Origin: Pseudoips prasinana
Lineage: Eukaryota; Arthropoda; Insecta; Lepidoptera; Nolidae
NCBI GenBank assembly: GCA_951640165.1
Contig: OX621234.1
Span: 29,330,549-29,394,548 of the forward strand
DNA: 64,000 nt
Reading direction: 5' to 3'
Both the position numbers and the translations under genes were made by a program. The notes below the pieces were generated by a model. That model was not told where the DNA came from, searched no databases, and saw only the letters and a program-made list of their open reading frames with translations. The first letter of the stretch is position 1, and the number at the start of each line of letters is the position of its first letter. Of this stretch, positions 1 through 13,500 are shown one piece after another.

Positions 1-282
1 ATGTTGTGCTATAAATACATCCTACTTGTCAGTTGCATTGTCCCAAAACATGGTGCCTTATCTGATGAGAATAGAGATGACATGCATGATAAGCTGTCGA
101 GTGTTGTCACACACTAAAATTACATTACATACACTCAAATTTATAAAATTTGTTCCATAATTTACAAAATTTCTGCTTTATGGGTTTGTCATCTCTGAAA
201 AGAAACAGAAGTGTGTAGTTTAAGTAATTTTAACAAATTAAATGTTATATTTATTAATGGAATTAATCGAAAATATTTTCAG

Positions 283-3200
283 CTCCACCACCAATCCACC
301 CCACTGCAATGTTTCAAGCTAGTCAACAGCAGGTGCCATCATTTCCTAAGTAAGATATTACCATTAATATAATTTTATACCTCAAAACAACCAATTTCTG
401 TTGTGAATACTAACTACCCAAAACCCTATAAACTATGCAATGGCATATGGAACTATAATCTGGTGAAAGAAGCTTGTCATCATACAATTTGTTTAGATCA
501 GTGTTTTTCAACCTGTGGGTCGCGACCCCCAGGAGGGTCGCAAAGCCTCTTTAGGGGGGTCGCGAAGCTTCTATAGGGAAGTTGCAAAAGGTTGGGAAAT
601 CGGAGTATTATGATTAAGCCTTAAAATACATTAAAAGTTAAGCGGGGAGTTCCAAAACCCTGGCTAGTACTTTGTCTCTTGACAACCACGTAACCTGTGT
701 ATGATAAAGTAAATTTTGGTGCTCCCATATCTTCACAATTTATTGAAACAGATTTGTGTCATACTCTTTTTCTTTAATATAATTTATAAGTTTTATTGTT
801 ATACGACGGGCCTGTTGGCATGGTTGGTAGATACGCTGCTTTTCACACCGCAGGGCAAATATTTGTGTGCATGAACATGTCTGTTTGTCCTGAGTCTGGG
901 TGTAAATTATCTATATAAGTATTTATTTACAAAAGAAAAATAGTATATGTAATATATCAGTTATCTGGTTTCCATAGTACAAGCTCTGCTTAGTTTGGGA
1001 TCAGATGACCGTGTGTGAAAAATGTCCCAGGATATTATAATTATTATTTAGAACTTGCCTGTATTCTTGTGGCAAGGCTTTGGCCGCAAGAGCTTGGCGA
1101 TAGAGAAAGCTATGCGTCAATAGGCATTTCGCATTTGTTCTTTCAGTCAAGCAATAATACCACTGTTGGCACCAGTCATGGCTTTTGCTCCGTCACAAGA
1201 AATGTATTGCTATTTGCAGCAATACATTTTTTTTCCTATTGATATTCATATTTTTCTTAGCTTCAAGAAACGTTTTATACGAGCACTGATCTGTAGTATT
1301 CGTGGGAAGCGCTATACAAAATAGTAATTTTTCCATTACGGTTTCAATGGATTCAAAACGTACAAAAATGCACACAATCCGCAATATCCAACATTCTTAA
1401 TTTTTTTCTATGGCATGATCACGAACATCATATTCAATATTTATCAAGAGACAACTTCCAAGCAAATTACACACTGAAACTTCCCAACACTTCCCAATCA
1501 CGGTAAATCCGAATTTCAAATAACTTTCGTCAAAAAGACGTTTGCTCTTTATTGTAGTTTCATCACTCCCGCTTGAAGTTGATGGTTCTGCTGGTCTTTT
1601 CAACAAATCGTCCATTTTCAATAATTAAAAATTACTTCAGTCAAAACGTACAAACAATGGCTGGCGCTCATCAAACAGTAACCTACTGACGATCTCAACT
1701 GATCGCAAAGGACGTGAGTTGCCGACGCGCGTGCCGCCGCAGCATAGCGAGCGTCGCCCCCTTAACGCTCGTTGCGTCTCGTTTACTCATTCCCTCAACT
1801 CGCATTTTAATTATGTATTTATCAGAACCCTAATTATGAAAATGACTAAATACCTATGATTGATTCAATATTTGTCACAAAATTAAATACCTACATGGAA
1901 AAAAGCTGGTAAAAACAGGTAGGGGGGTCGCGAAATATGTCTTCATACTAAAGGGGCCGCGTCATGAAAAAGGTTGAAAAACACTGGTTTAGATAAAGCA
2001 GAAGAAAGGAGGTCGGTACTGACTGGCTTGAGAGTTAAGAGACCACAACTATGGTCTGTTTAAAAAGCTAAGTTTGGAAACGATAGGCCTGTTGGCAAAA
2101 TACTTACTTTTCACACCGGAGGCCGTGGGTTCGATTTCCACCCAGGACAGATATCATAAATCTTAGAGGTCTATTACAATGTTACTTGTTAAAATGATCC
2201 TTCTACAATGTGAGACATTAGTCAATTAACAGCCACAGATATTATTTCACTGAATGAAATTATGATCATAAATAAATATGCTCAAATTATAGCACAGTTG
2301 TGTAATTTGTTGTAGTTTTGATTCTACTCGACCACCACCACCTCTGACAACAAGTACTCTATCTGTCAAAACTGGACTAATAAAGAGAACTGCAGACTCC
2401 ATATCATCAGGTATGTCTTTTGCATAATTTTTACAATTTATATAATATACTACAATTATATCCAAGACACACAAAGTGAGATGCTATGCGAAAAAGAAAT
2501 GAGCAGTATACAAAGAATTATAATTATCCATAATAATTTCCTTTTCAATGGATAAAAATATGAATAATTTATTATTTAATTAATTATCCAAGCTTAGTTC
2601 CCTTATTTTCGAGGTTGCGAGTTTATTTACACCTCTTTGTACTAAAACATATGACTAAAATGCCGATCTGACATACATAAAATATAAGAAGGAGTCTTGC
2701 CCCATGAGTGGCATAAACTATTAATTTATGAAGAAAAAAGTATTAGGCAAGCTAATAAGACGGTATTTGAACCCATAATTTGTTAGTTTACCTAGTATCT
2801 TAACACTAATGCTTTCTAAAATGTAATTAAGATAACATATATTAAATAGATGCTATGCTTCAAGCGAGGTAAGATTCCTAAATTTGGATTATAAGACAGC
2901 TCCTACAATATATTAACGTGTAAGCAGTGCTACGCGTTGGCGCGCGTATCTAATGTTTTGGCTTTGAATTTCCTGTTATTGGGTATATAACTATGAAATT
3001 GGCGTTTTCACGAATTGATCTTCAAAAAGCTATGCCCATACGTTTAAAATTCTTGTCTTGCCACCATACAACCACGGTTCTCGGACATAGTGTATTCAGA
3101 TACGGAAGCAAATTTCGTAAGTCGGATCCAACTAAAACGCTTCAGCACACTTTATTAATTACCTTGAATACTAAAGCATTGATGCGATCCAACAAAATAA

Positions 3201-6200
3201 AGTTCTAAAGCTGTATGGTGTAAAATTTATCATAAGATATATTTTTAAGGTGTATATTAAATTCAATGTAGTGCGATTTTCTTATTTATTTTCTTTATTA
3301 ATATTTCAAATATGCAATATTGAAAAATAAACAAATTGATAATATAATATACAGGCTGTTCGCCAGAAGATTTCTAACTTTGAAAACTGGAATAAATCAA
3401 ATTATAGTGAAATCACAAACCAACCAGTAAATGATGGCGTTCTGCTTATTAGGGTAACCCTAAATATAAAATGGGTCACGTCACTTATGTAAATTTTGCC
3501 TACCTACGCTGGCGTTTCAAAGCCTTTCGATCATTGTGCCCCATCATATAATTAACCTCAATACAGTCATCTTTTGAAATTTTTACCAATTTGTAATTAA
3601 TATAGTAAATTTGAGTTTAGGCTTCAATGTTTGTTTTTTCTGACGCTGCCAACTTTTTTACCAATAGATTGTTAGTAGAGGACTCGCTCGAATATTTTGG
3701 AGTGAAATGTCTGACATGCTCATATGGACTATATAACAGGCATTCGTAAAGTATGCCTCAAGTTCAAAAGCACTGATAGTTCCCGTTCACTGACTCTGGT
3801 TCTAATAAATAGTTCTCGCCCTAACAGATTCATATGATCTTAAGACAACTTTAAAATTTAAAAATCTTCAGTTGGATATCCTACATAACTTTAAACTTTA
3901 ATTGCCATATTAACGAATATTTGATTCCATTTGATAGTTACTGCAATTTAACTAACTGCTTACTTACTTTTAAACTTCTTTTTCTGTTTATATTAATTTC
4001 ATTATTCGATATTAGGAATCATTTTAAAGTCAATGAATCTTAATGACAAACGGGATACCTGCAAAACACAAGATATGAAGTTGTTTTATTACTTAATTAG
4101 ATTGGAAGCGGCAGTTTCATAGTTGAACACCTAATAAATAAATTTACTGTGACAGTAACATTAAAATTAGTGTTTACTTCAAGTCATATGAACGCAATAT
4201 CATTCTCCTTGCTGCATTGTTTATCTTGTCTTGTTTAGATATATATTTAACTGATTAAATTTGCACTGTATAATGTATTATTTGTTGTTAATAATCTTAT
4301 TAAGATAGCAATGTTATTTGCTTGGCGCATATCGGTTTTGTTCTCAGCCGGGCCTAGCAAAGTGCAGAAACGAGACGCCTCCAAAGATGACTGCTTCTGC
4401 GAAAACTGTGCTCAGTTGGAAATCAGGTTTGAAATGAAACATTTCATTTAATTATACGCATGATATTATTGAATATTATACGTATTTATGACTTCTTAAA
4501 ACTGTGTTAATTTAGCTGCAATTTTCGATCGCATTGTTATATAATTGATATAGCGAATTTTTCTTGTTCCTTTCTGTTACAATTGCTTGCTTTATTTATA
4601 AAAGTCACAAACTTTTTATTTGAATAAATTTGTTATAATGCAACAGGCTATGTTTTATAATGGGTTCAAATAGAAATTGAAAAGCTATGCGAATTAAACA
4701 CCATTATATTACCCATTTGTTAAAATATTAAGAACATCAAATTATTGTCCATGAATAATGTAACTATAAAATACTACGTATAAAATTAAATAGGAGAAGG
4801 GGTTTTTATCAGTAATGTTTGAATTATTTATAAAAGATAAAAGTATCTGGCCAAAATAATTATTAATTAGAAAATATTTTTTCAAACTAACTTATTACTA
4901 AAGTTCAGAAATGGAACCTACCAATAGTGAAGGTTTGGTCCACTGTTTTGTTAGCCCAGGTCCATCTAGAGCAACATTGGGCATTCATTGCATAGAGTTT
5001 ATAAAGCAATACCTTTTGAGTGTTCATTTTAGTAACATATATATATATTTGTAGAAGTATCTTGCGATCGATATCGGACGTGGACGAGAAGAGTTTAACT
5101 CGTGGATTACCGATACGAAGTAGTGGACTACGCCTGATCTTAAATTCGTTAATCAGAAATTTTATGGGTGATGCTCAAAATAGAGAGTCTCAAAAAGATC
5201 AAAGGATGTGTGGTCTAGTTAAGAAGCTTGGTAGTTTTTGCTGAAGTGTGTTAAAATACGTGTGAGGGCTCATTGAAATCGTAATGGCATGGAATGTTTG
5301 CCTTTTACGAGATATTATAAATTTCCAGGAGATCTATATAACTAGTAGAAATTTACCAAAGAATGCATAAATCTTTACTAACCTTTTGACACAGTTATGT
5401 TTGGATGACATACCTAAATGTGCCCAGCACGTCATAAAAGGTTATATTATATATTACATAACGGTACTAACTGATATTTCAGTATGAGCTATACATACTA
5501 AACTCAGGGGCGTCCAGAATTAGAAAATCGGCTTCCACAATAATATGTTTCTTAATAAAAAATAATGTTTTTGTATTGTTAAAACAGTCTATCGGTGTGT
5601 TTCACTTCTGATAATAAATATAAATATCTTGGGACAACTAACACACTGCCATCTGATCCCAAACTAGGCAGAGCCTGTACTATGGCAACCGGAAAACTGA
5701 TAAAAATACTTATAATATTACTTCATCATTCATTTTTTTGGTATGTTATTATACGCGGCCGAATATAAATCGCAATTGCCTGGTTTTAATATTTGTTGAT
5801 GTCCTTATTTACCAATAAGTCCTCATACTTATTTTAATTTTATTTTGTTACTAAGCAAAAATTAACACGTTTTTGAATATGTTCTTGTGTAACGAGTATA
5901 TCAACATGTGATCGGCAGCATTAAATCGGTAATATTATTATAGTGCGTCTTACCTGTTTTTAGAATTATTATTTATTTATCGATTAATATATTAATTATA
6001 ACAAATTTCGTTACATGTAATTTTAACATTTATTATTCCAAATTTATTAAATTAAGACTGAGATTTATATATTAAGTCGCCGTTTTAGATTTAACATAAT
6101 TATCCATATGTAACCGTGGAAATATCATTCGAATAGTTGCTAAGCGATGTCAATAGATGGCGCCAACATCCTTCTTACGATGTGTTAGAATTAGAATAAA

Positions 6201-7495
6201 TTTAGTCAACCGGTCAGTATTCCCCGGGGCTCAATTGGCTTTTCCTGCAATTTACGTTGTTTGAGAAGTAGTCACTACAGCGTTATTTCACGGTGTACAA
6301 ATGGCCTTTCGATTTATATTTAAGAATTGTGAAGATATTTTACGTTATAAATTACGAAAATAATAACGACCTATTTGCTGATGTGTATCCATTTTTGGGG
6401 TATTGTTCCGGCCAGAAGTTATAAAATGTCCCACCCGAGATGCAGATAGGATATTTTGTACCCCAAGACGTTTTTGGGATGCGTCCAGCGGTTTTATAGT
6501 AAAGACGTGACTAAGACATCCTGCATTATATCTACACTAATATGGAACCGTAACAAAAGTATGTCTGTACATGGAAGTTGTTTGTAGATAGTATAGTTGC
6601 CGCAAAGCCGCGTTGAAAGATGGTAGTCCTAAATTAAATTGGAAATACTATGAGTAATTACTGGTTTGTTATATATTTTTATTAAAAAACTTTTATACTG
6701 CCTCTTTAGACTTGTGGCAGCGTATTAAGCGTACTGGGTTCAAATCCCGGGTCGGGCAAAAATAGGGATATCTGATGTCAACTCGGAGTCTGAAAGTTAG
6801 CGGTGTTTGCCCGTGCCTTGGAGAGGATGTAAAGCCGTCGGTCTTGCTCCTGATCTCTTGCCGGTCGTGTCAGGTAGCTGTCCAATTGGATGAAAGTGTG
6901 GGGATAGAAAGTTCACGTGTGTTTTCCCACACACTTCTGCACTACAATATATCTCCATTAAGGCGAAATTCGACCAGGAGGACCTTATTATTATTGATCA
7001 AAAATAAATAACTCTTCGCCTTTTGCTAGGCATTATTACAAACGATTCCTACTGGCAGTATAAAACACCTGAATGCCCTACGTACAACTGATAACTAAAT
7101 GGATCTTAAAAAAGCATGTTACACATTTAGCTTAAGCCTTATAAAGGGCAGACATTAATTGTCTGGCGAAGCAGTGAAAGTCTTCTAGGCAAAACAATGT
7201 AAGTCAGTTGAACTTTATTAGAAACCAAATAATACCTAAATATGGTAAGGACCTAAACCGGCGAGTATGTATGAACAATATAATGACAGTAAGTCGAGGC
7301 AAAAGACGTGTGCAAAGATCGTGACAGGTGGAAATCCGTTGTCTCTGCCTACCCTCTGGGAAACAGGCGTGAGTCTATGTATGTATGTTTGTATGGTAAT
7401 GATTAAATGTCCACGCCCGTCTGAGACGAATTCACATTCATGGTGAAATATTCACTCTATAACCAATAACATTTAAACAGTTGTGATGTTAGTTG

Positions 7496-7544
<49 letters not shown>

Positions 7545-10500
7545 GTAAAAATACTACGTTATCTTCAAGAGATTATTGTTACAATAAAAATATGTATGTT
7601 GTTAACCGCGGGTTTTGGTTGTCGGTGACTGTAGAGATGGGTGATTGTGTGTGTACCTCAATTGACTCAACAAGTACATATATATAGATACAACCGTAGG
7701 GACTTCACATGTAAAACGATTTGAACAAGCGATGCTCTATTTGGTATTATTATATTTATGATACAACGTGTAACATAAGTCTATCTAAGCTCAATCTGCC
7801 AACGGAATTGAACAATTAGTAAAATTATGGATATGTTCACATATAAACTGGCTGATCAGTCGATCCACTTTGTTTGACATCAATTTTCTTTTAATGTATA
7901 TTGCAAAATTATGTTTTACAAGTTGTTTAATTTCATACGTGGCTTGAGTTTGATAAACTTTAGGACCAAAGTACACGACCGTATAGAAGACAACATTTTC
8001 ATAGGACATTCCTTCCATACCTTTCCTTGACAAACAAAAGGCTATCTTATATTCTTTACGTTACACTTTTTTTTCTAATTAAAAATCTAAGCTAATCGCG
8101 TAAAATTATTTCTTGTAGGATCAAGGTACTTAGACAAAATCAAGAGAAATTGGAAGGCGAGCGAGATTGCAAGACTTTCATATATGAGAAAAAATCAGAA
8201 GAATATGAGAATGCTAAGCTGTTGCTAAAATGTGCCGTGAACCCGAAACTGTATCGATTAGTGGATGAGTATATAGAGGTAATCCTAACTTATATTGTTA
8301 ATGTGTACTTAGTTTGTTACTCTTTCAGTTTTTAACTACTAAACCCACCATAAAGTATTTTTGCATACACGTTGTTAGCGGTACAGAAAAGGACATAGTG
8401 TTTTTTTTTCATTCAGAGTAAAGTTACCGAGGTATGACGCGAATTCTTTGATTTGGTTTTACCTCCTAACAAAAGAAAGGTGATAAATATGTAACAATAA
8501 TATAAAAGGCATATTTTTTTCATTATTATATGTCAGTCAAATGATGGGGGGTGCTGCAAGGGTAAATAAAAGTCAATTCATAAACAACATTAGCTCTAGT
8601 GCTGTCGATCAAAAGATCTTGGAAACTTAAATTTATAATACGTTATTATGTGTTTGAGCATAGTCATTTTACAAATAATTGTTGCTGTCTCGGAGAGTTT
8701 GTAAAAAAATTAGGAAAATAGATATAAGTCTTTAATAATCTTAAATATTTATATCATGCTATAAACAGCATTAAAAATTAACTAGATTTCTTAAACAATT
8801 AAAAATTGTTACAATGTAATTATAATCAAAATATAAAGAGATAATTATAAATAAATAATAATCACGAATATTATAATTATACAGTAAAATACATAGAACC
8901 GACTTGATTTTATTAAAGACAATTGTTTTGAACACAATATGTGGAAGTGTAATGTTTTCTGTGTGGCCCCCACAGAAAACATTTCTCAACAAATAATCTA
9001 ATAATTGAATAAAATTGATAGAGTTTTTATTAATTACTTACGTATTTGGGCAGTGATTACCCTAGTGTCGGAGTTGTTCAAGCCGCCCAGTAGACCTCCG
9101 ATATGGCTTAACGACTTGCCTAGGGGCTACAACCGAGACCGATAGTTTAATGTGCTCTCCGAAGCACGGAGACACTCAGAAATTAAACCACCTTCTATGG
9201 ACTGACCGCGTGTCTCGTTGCTTAACCTCGCTTATAACTTACGGACCGGTGAGAGCATCTAACTATGAGCGCCTCTATAATACAGTTTTTATTAGGGTTC
9301 CGTAACCAAATGGCAAAAAACGGAACCCTTATAGATTCGTCATGTCTGTCCGTCCGTATGTCACAGCCACTTTTTTCCAAAACTATAAGAGCTGTACTTT
9401 TGAAACTTGATAAGTAGATGTATTCTGTGAACGGCATTAAGGTTCCCCATACATCGAAATGAAACTCAAAAAATTATTTTTCGTCGTACCCATACATGTG
9501 GTGTATCTATGGATAGGTCTTCAAAAATGATATTGAGGTTCCTAATATCAGTTTTTTCTAAACTGAATAGTTTGCGCGAGAGACACTTCCAAAGTGTAAA
9601 AATGCACTCATTCCCCCCCCCCCCCGCCCTGTAACTTCTAAAATAAGAGAAAGATAAAACTTAAAAAAAATATATGATATACATTACCTTGTAATCTAAC
9701 AACGAAAATTGGTTTGAACGAGATCTAGTAAGTAGTTTTTTTTAATGCGTCATAAATAGTAAACCGCAATTTACCTTTCATTAAATCAACTGAAATACTT
9801 GCTGCTGCGGAACCCTTCGTGGGCGAGACCGACTCGTACTTGGCCGGTTTATTAATATAGCGCGTTATAAAGGATATTATGACGTTATATTGGAATAATA
9901 TTTTTATTTGCTCGCAGGGAACGACCTCTCAGTTGCAGCAAGCGCATGATCTGCTTGCACACTTCGGCGCGACATCGTCTTTTGCGTCGGTAAGTTAACA
10001 GCAGTGGCGCCGTGTGTTAACTAATATACCCCAAGAGAATGTCTTTCAAATGAAACTGTTTGAAAATGAAATGTAAAATTACATTTATTCAGCATTTACT
10101 TACACTTGTACTTGTCTAACTCACAATTCCGTACATAAAGTCATATGCCATATTAGGTGTATAAGTGTATTAGTTAAATAAAAACCGGCCATGTTCGAGT
10201 CGGGCTCGTCCATGAAGGGTTCCGTAGCAGCAAGTATTTCAATTGATTAAATGAAAGCAAATTGCGTTTATAACGTATAAAAAAAAACTACTTGCTAGAT
10301 CTCATTCAAACCAATTTTCGTTGTTAGTTTCTATGGTAATGTACATCATATATTTTTTTGAAGTTATACTTCTTTTGGCGCGATGGAGAAAAATGATGAG
10401 AGTGAATTTTTACGATGCGCGCGCACACCGACACCAAAAAATTGAACAGCATGAAGTTAGTTCTAGGTGGTATGAAAATTGATAACTATGTTCAAGTTGT

Positions 10501-13500
10501 ATATTAAGAAGTATAACTTCTAACGCGTGTACATAAGTACACACAAGTTTTTTTTAGTTTTATCATTCTCTTATTTTAGAAGTTACTTTGGGGACACTCA
10601 TTTTACCACTTTGGAAGTTGAGTTTCAGTTCTGTGTATGGCGACCCCCCAAAATTATTGTTCTTTTTCTATTTTTGTGTAAAAATCTTAATGCTGTTCAC
10701 AGAATACACCTACTTACCAAGTTTCAGCAATACAGCTCTTATAGTTCGAAAAAAAGTGGCTGTGACATACGGACGGACAGACAGACAGACAGACATGACG
10801 AATCTATAAGGGTTCCGTTTTTGCCAGTTGGCTACGGAACCCTTAAAAACGAATTAATTGGATACTATTTTTTAATTTATTAGTACTATACTAATAATTT
10901 AAAATTGAAGACACCGAGCAGTTGGCGAACGCAGAAGGCTCAACTAGTAGCTTAACTTAAGCGAGAAGTACGTGAGGGTACGCATATGGCTTATATTTTG
11001 GATGGAGATTTAGAGACAAATTTTAAGAATAGTTGTTTACCCAGCGCTAGACATGTCCTTCAAACTAGGTTTAAAAAGAATATTAATCTCATGGTAGGCA
11101 GCGGTTTGCTGGGCCCCCTGGTATTGCGAATGTCTATGAGCAGCGGTTACCACTTACCATCAGGTGGCCCGCAAGCTCGTCAGTCTCCAACAGCAATAAA
11201 AAAAAAATCGGCCAAGTGCGAGTCGGACACGCACATGAAGGGTTCCGTGGCAGACAGTGTTTCAGTTGATTAAATGAAAGCAAATTGCGGTTTATGACGT
11301 ATTAAAAAAAAACTACTTGCTAGATCTCGTTCAAAGCAATTTTCGTTGTTAGTTTCCACGATAATGTACATCATATATTTTTTTTAGTTTTATCATTCTC
11401 TTATTTTAGAAGTTACAGGAGGGGGACACTCATTTTACAATCTTGGAAGTGTCGCTCGCGCAAACTATTCAGTTTAGAAAAAAAATATATTAGGAACCTC
11501 AATATGATTTTTGAAGACCTATCCATAGATACCACATGTATGGGTATGATGGAATTTTTTTTTTGTGTTTCAGATCTATGTATTATTGTTCTTTTTCTAT
11601 TTTTGTGTAAAAATCTTAATGCGGTTCACAGAATACATCTACTTACCAAGTTTCAATAGTACAGCTCTTATAGTTTCGGAAGAAAGTGGTTGTGACATAC
11701 GGACAGACAGACAGGCAGACAGACAGACATGACGAATCTATAAGGGTTCCGTTTTTTGCCATTTGGCTACGGAACCCTAAAAAAACTAAAGGATAACGAA
11801 AGGTAGATAGAAGTGGAGGATGTAAGGGACTCAATGAAAATAAATAGGTCTCTTCACTTAATCTTCTTCTGTAACTATAAACTTGTAACAAATATGGTGC
11901 CATTGTTTCACTATTGCATCGTGAATTAGTATCCGTAACGTAAAAATGTTTCGACGTTTTATTGTCAAAATTTAAGTTCTGATAACATGGCGGTTGAACC
12001 TCAAGTTTTTGTACTGCGTTCGGCCGACTAACGACGGAGTCATTGAATTGAGTCCACAACAGGTTTCTGCTATTTCACAGTCCAAATGCTCAGCTCATAC
12101 CCTAATTGACAATACGAGTAGTATTATACGAATTAATACAGTATTTGTAGCTAAAGATCGTGTTGTAATCCACGTGGTTAATCTTAACAATACAATTCTG
12201 TCTTTTACAACTCTAAACTAATCTACATATCATTACATCCCTTTCTAATATACCTCGTATGAAAAGAACAGGATATACATATAATTGGCAAACAACTAAA
12301 ACCGCGCCTTATTCGTTAAACACGCCGATGCTGGCGGTAGCCATTACTTACTTACGTATGGGCAGTGCTTACCCTAGCGTCGGAGTTGTTCAAGCCGCCC
12401 AGTAGACCTCCGATATGGCTTAACGACTGTTGCCTAATGACTACAACCGGGACCGTTAGTTTAATGTGCTCTCCGAAGCACGGAGACGCTGAGTAATTAA
12501 ACCACCTTCTATGGACTGACCGCGAGCCTAGTTGCTTAACCTCGCTTAAAACTTACGGACCGGTGAGAGCATCTAACTAAGAGCGCCGGTAGCCATTGAT
12601 TGTTTTAAATTGAAGGAATAATATTAAATGATGATGAGATTAAGGTTATAATATAATGAATGTATTATAATTTCAGGAAACCTCTACAGTGCCGAAGCAG
12701 TTTTTGCTGAAGTTAATGGATTTCGTATTTAGAGATAACGTTCAAGATACGGTAAGTATAATAAGACATGCTACGTCTTACTATCCTCCTAATACTATAA
12801 TTCAGAAAGTGTGTGAGGATGGAGGATGTTTGTTACTCTATCACGCGAAATTTTTTGTAAAATGTTAATAAAATATTCATGAATAAAATCTTTTGATGTC
12901 ATAACTTAAAGCCGTGGGGACCGATCGCAAGAAAATGGTACGAACAATTAAAAGCGGCCCATTTAGAGACGCGAATCTTGGCAAATTTCATTTTTTTTGC
13001 AACGAAACGAACGTGTCAATGCCACCATCATTTGGGAATATTCCCCACTGACACGGATTTAGAATTGATTTAATTTATATTTTTAGATATTTATTTCAGA
13101 GTACAGTTCTTAGGGTAGTTTCTTATTTACTATTTTTATGTCAACATCACATTGCGTTATGTTATTCGGAAAGAATAGTAGCAGTTAAGTCTTAACGAAA
13201 ATGTCGATGCTGCTGATTGTACTAAAGCGCAAGTTTGAATTTGTAGAGTCCACTGATTACTGCTGATGACGAGGATTCAGCGTTTTTACAAACTCTGGCG
13301 AGGCTCGCTAACAGGAACACACCGGTTGTATCACCCAACCTTGCACAAGCGTTTTTTGAAGCCCTGAGTGCCCGTAAGTTCTAAATATTATATGTTGTTT
13401 ATGAAACATGTTATTGTAAAAACTTTTTACTGGCCTGTTCGTCCAGTAGTCAAACACCCTGACTAATATTACAAAGGTTGGGGGTTCGATTCCCACCCAG

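Noticed and set aside
8150..8335. A separate small gene
   Set aside because: It is exon 4 of the nine-exon gene; the frame overruns the donor at 8279 into intron.
10527..10883. 118-codon and overlapping 73-codon frames
   Set aside because: They lie within the GGGTTCCG repeat and read through its (GACA)n tract; the same frames recur at other copies.
11643..12059. 138-codon minus-strand frame
   Set aside because: Half is repeat copy C in reverse (CLSVCLSVCPYVTTTF is the GTCT tract); no domain.
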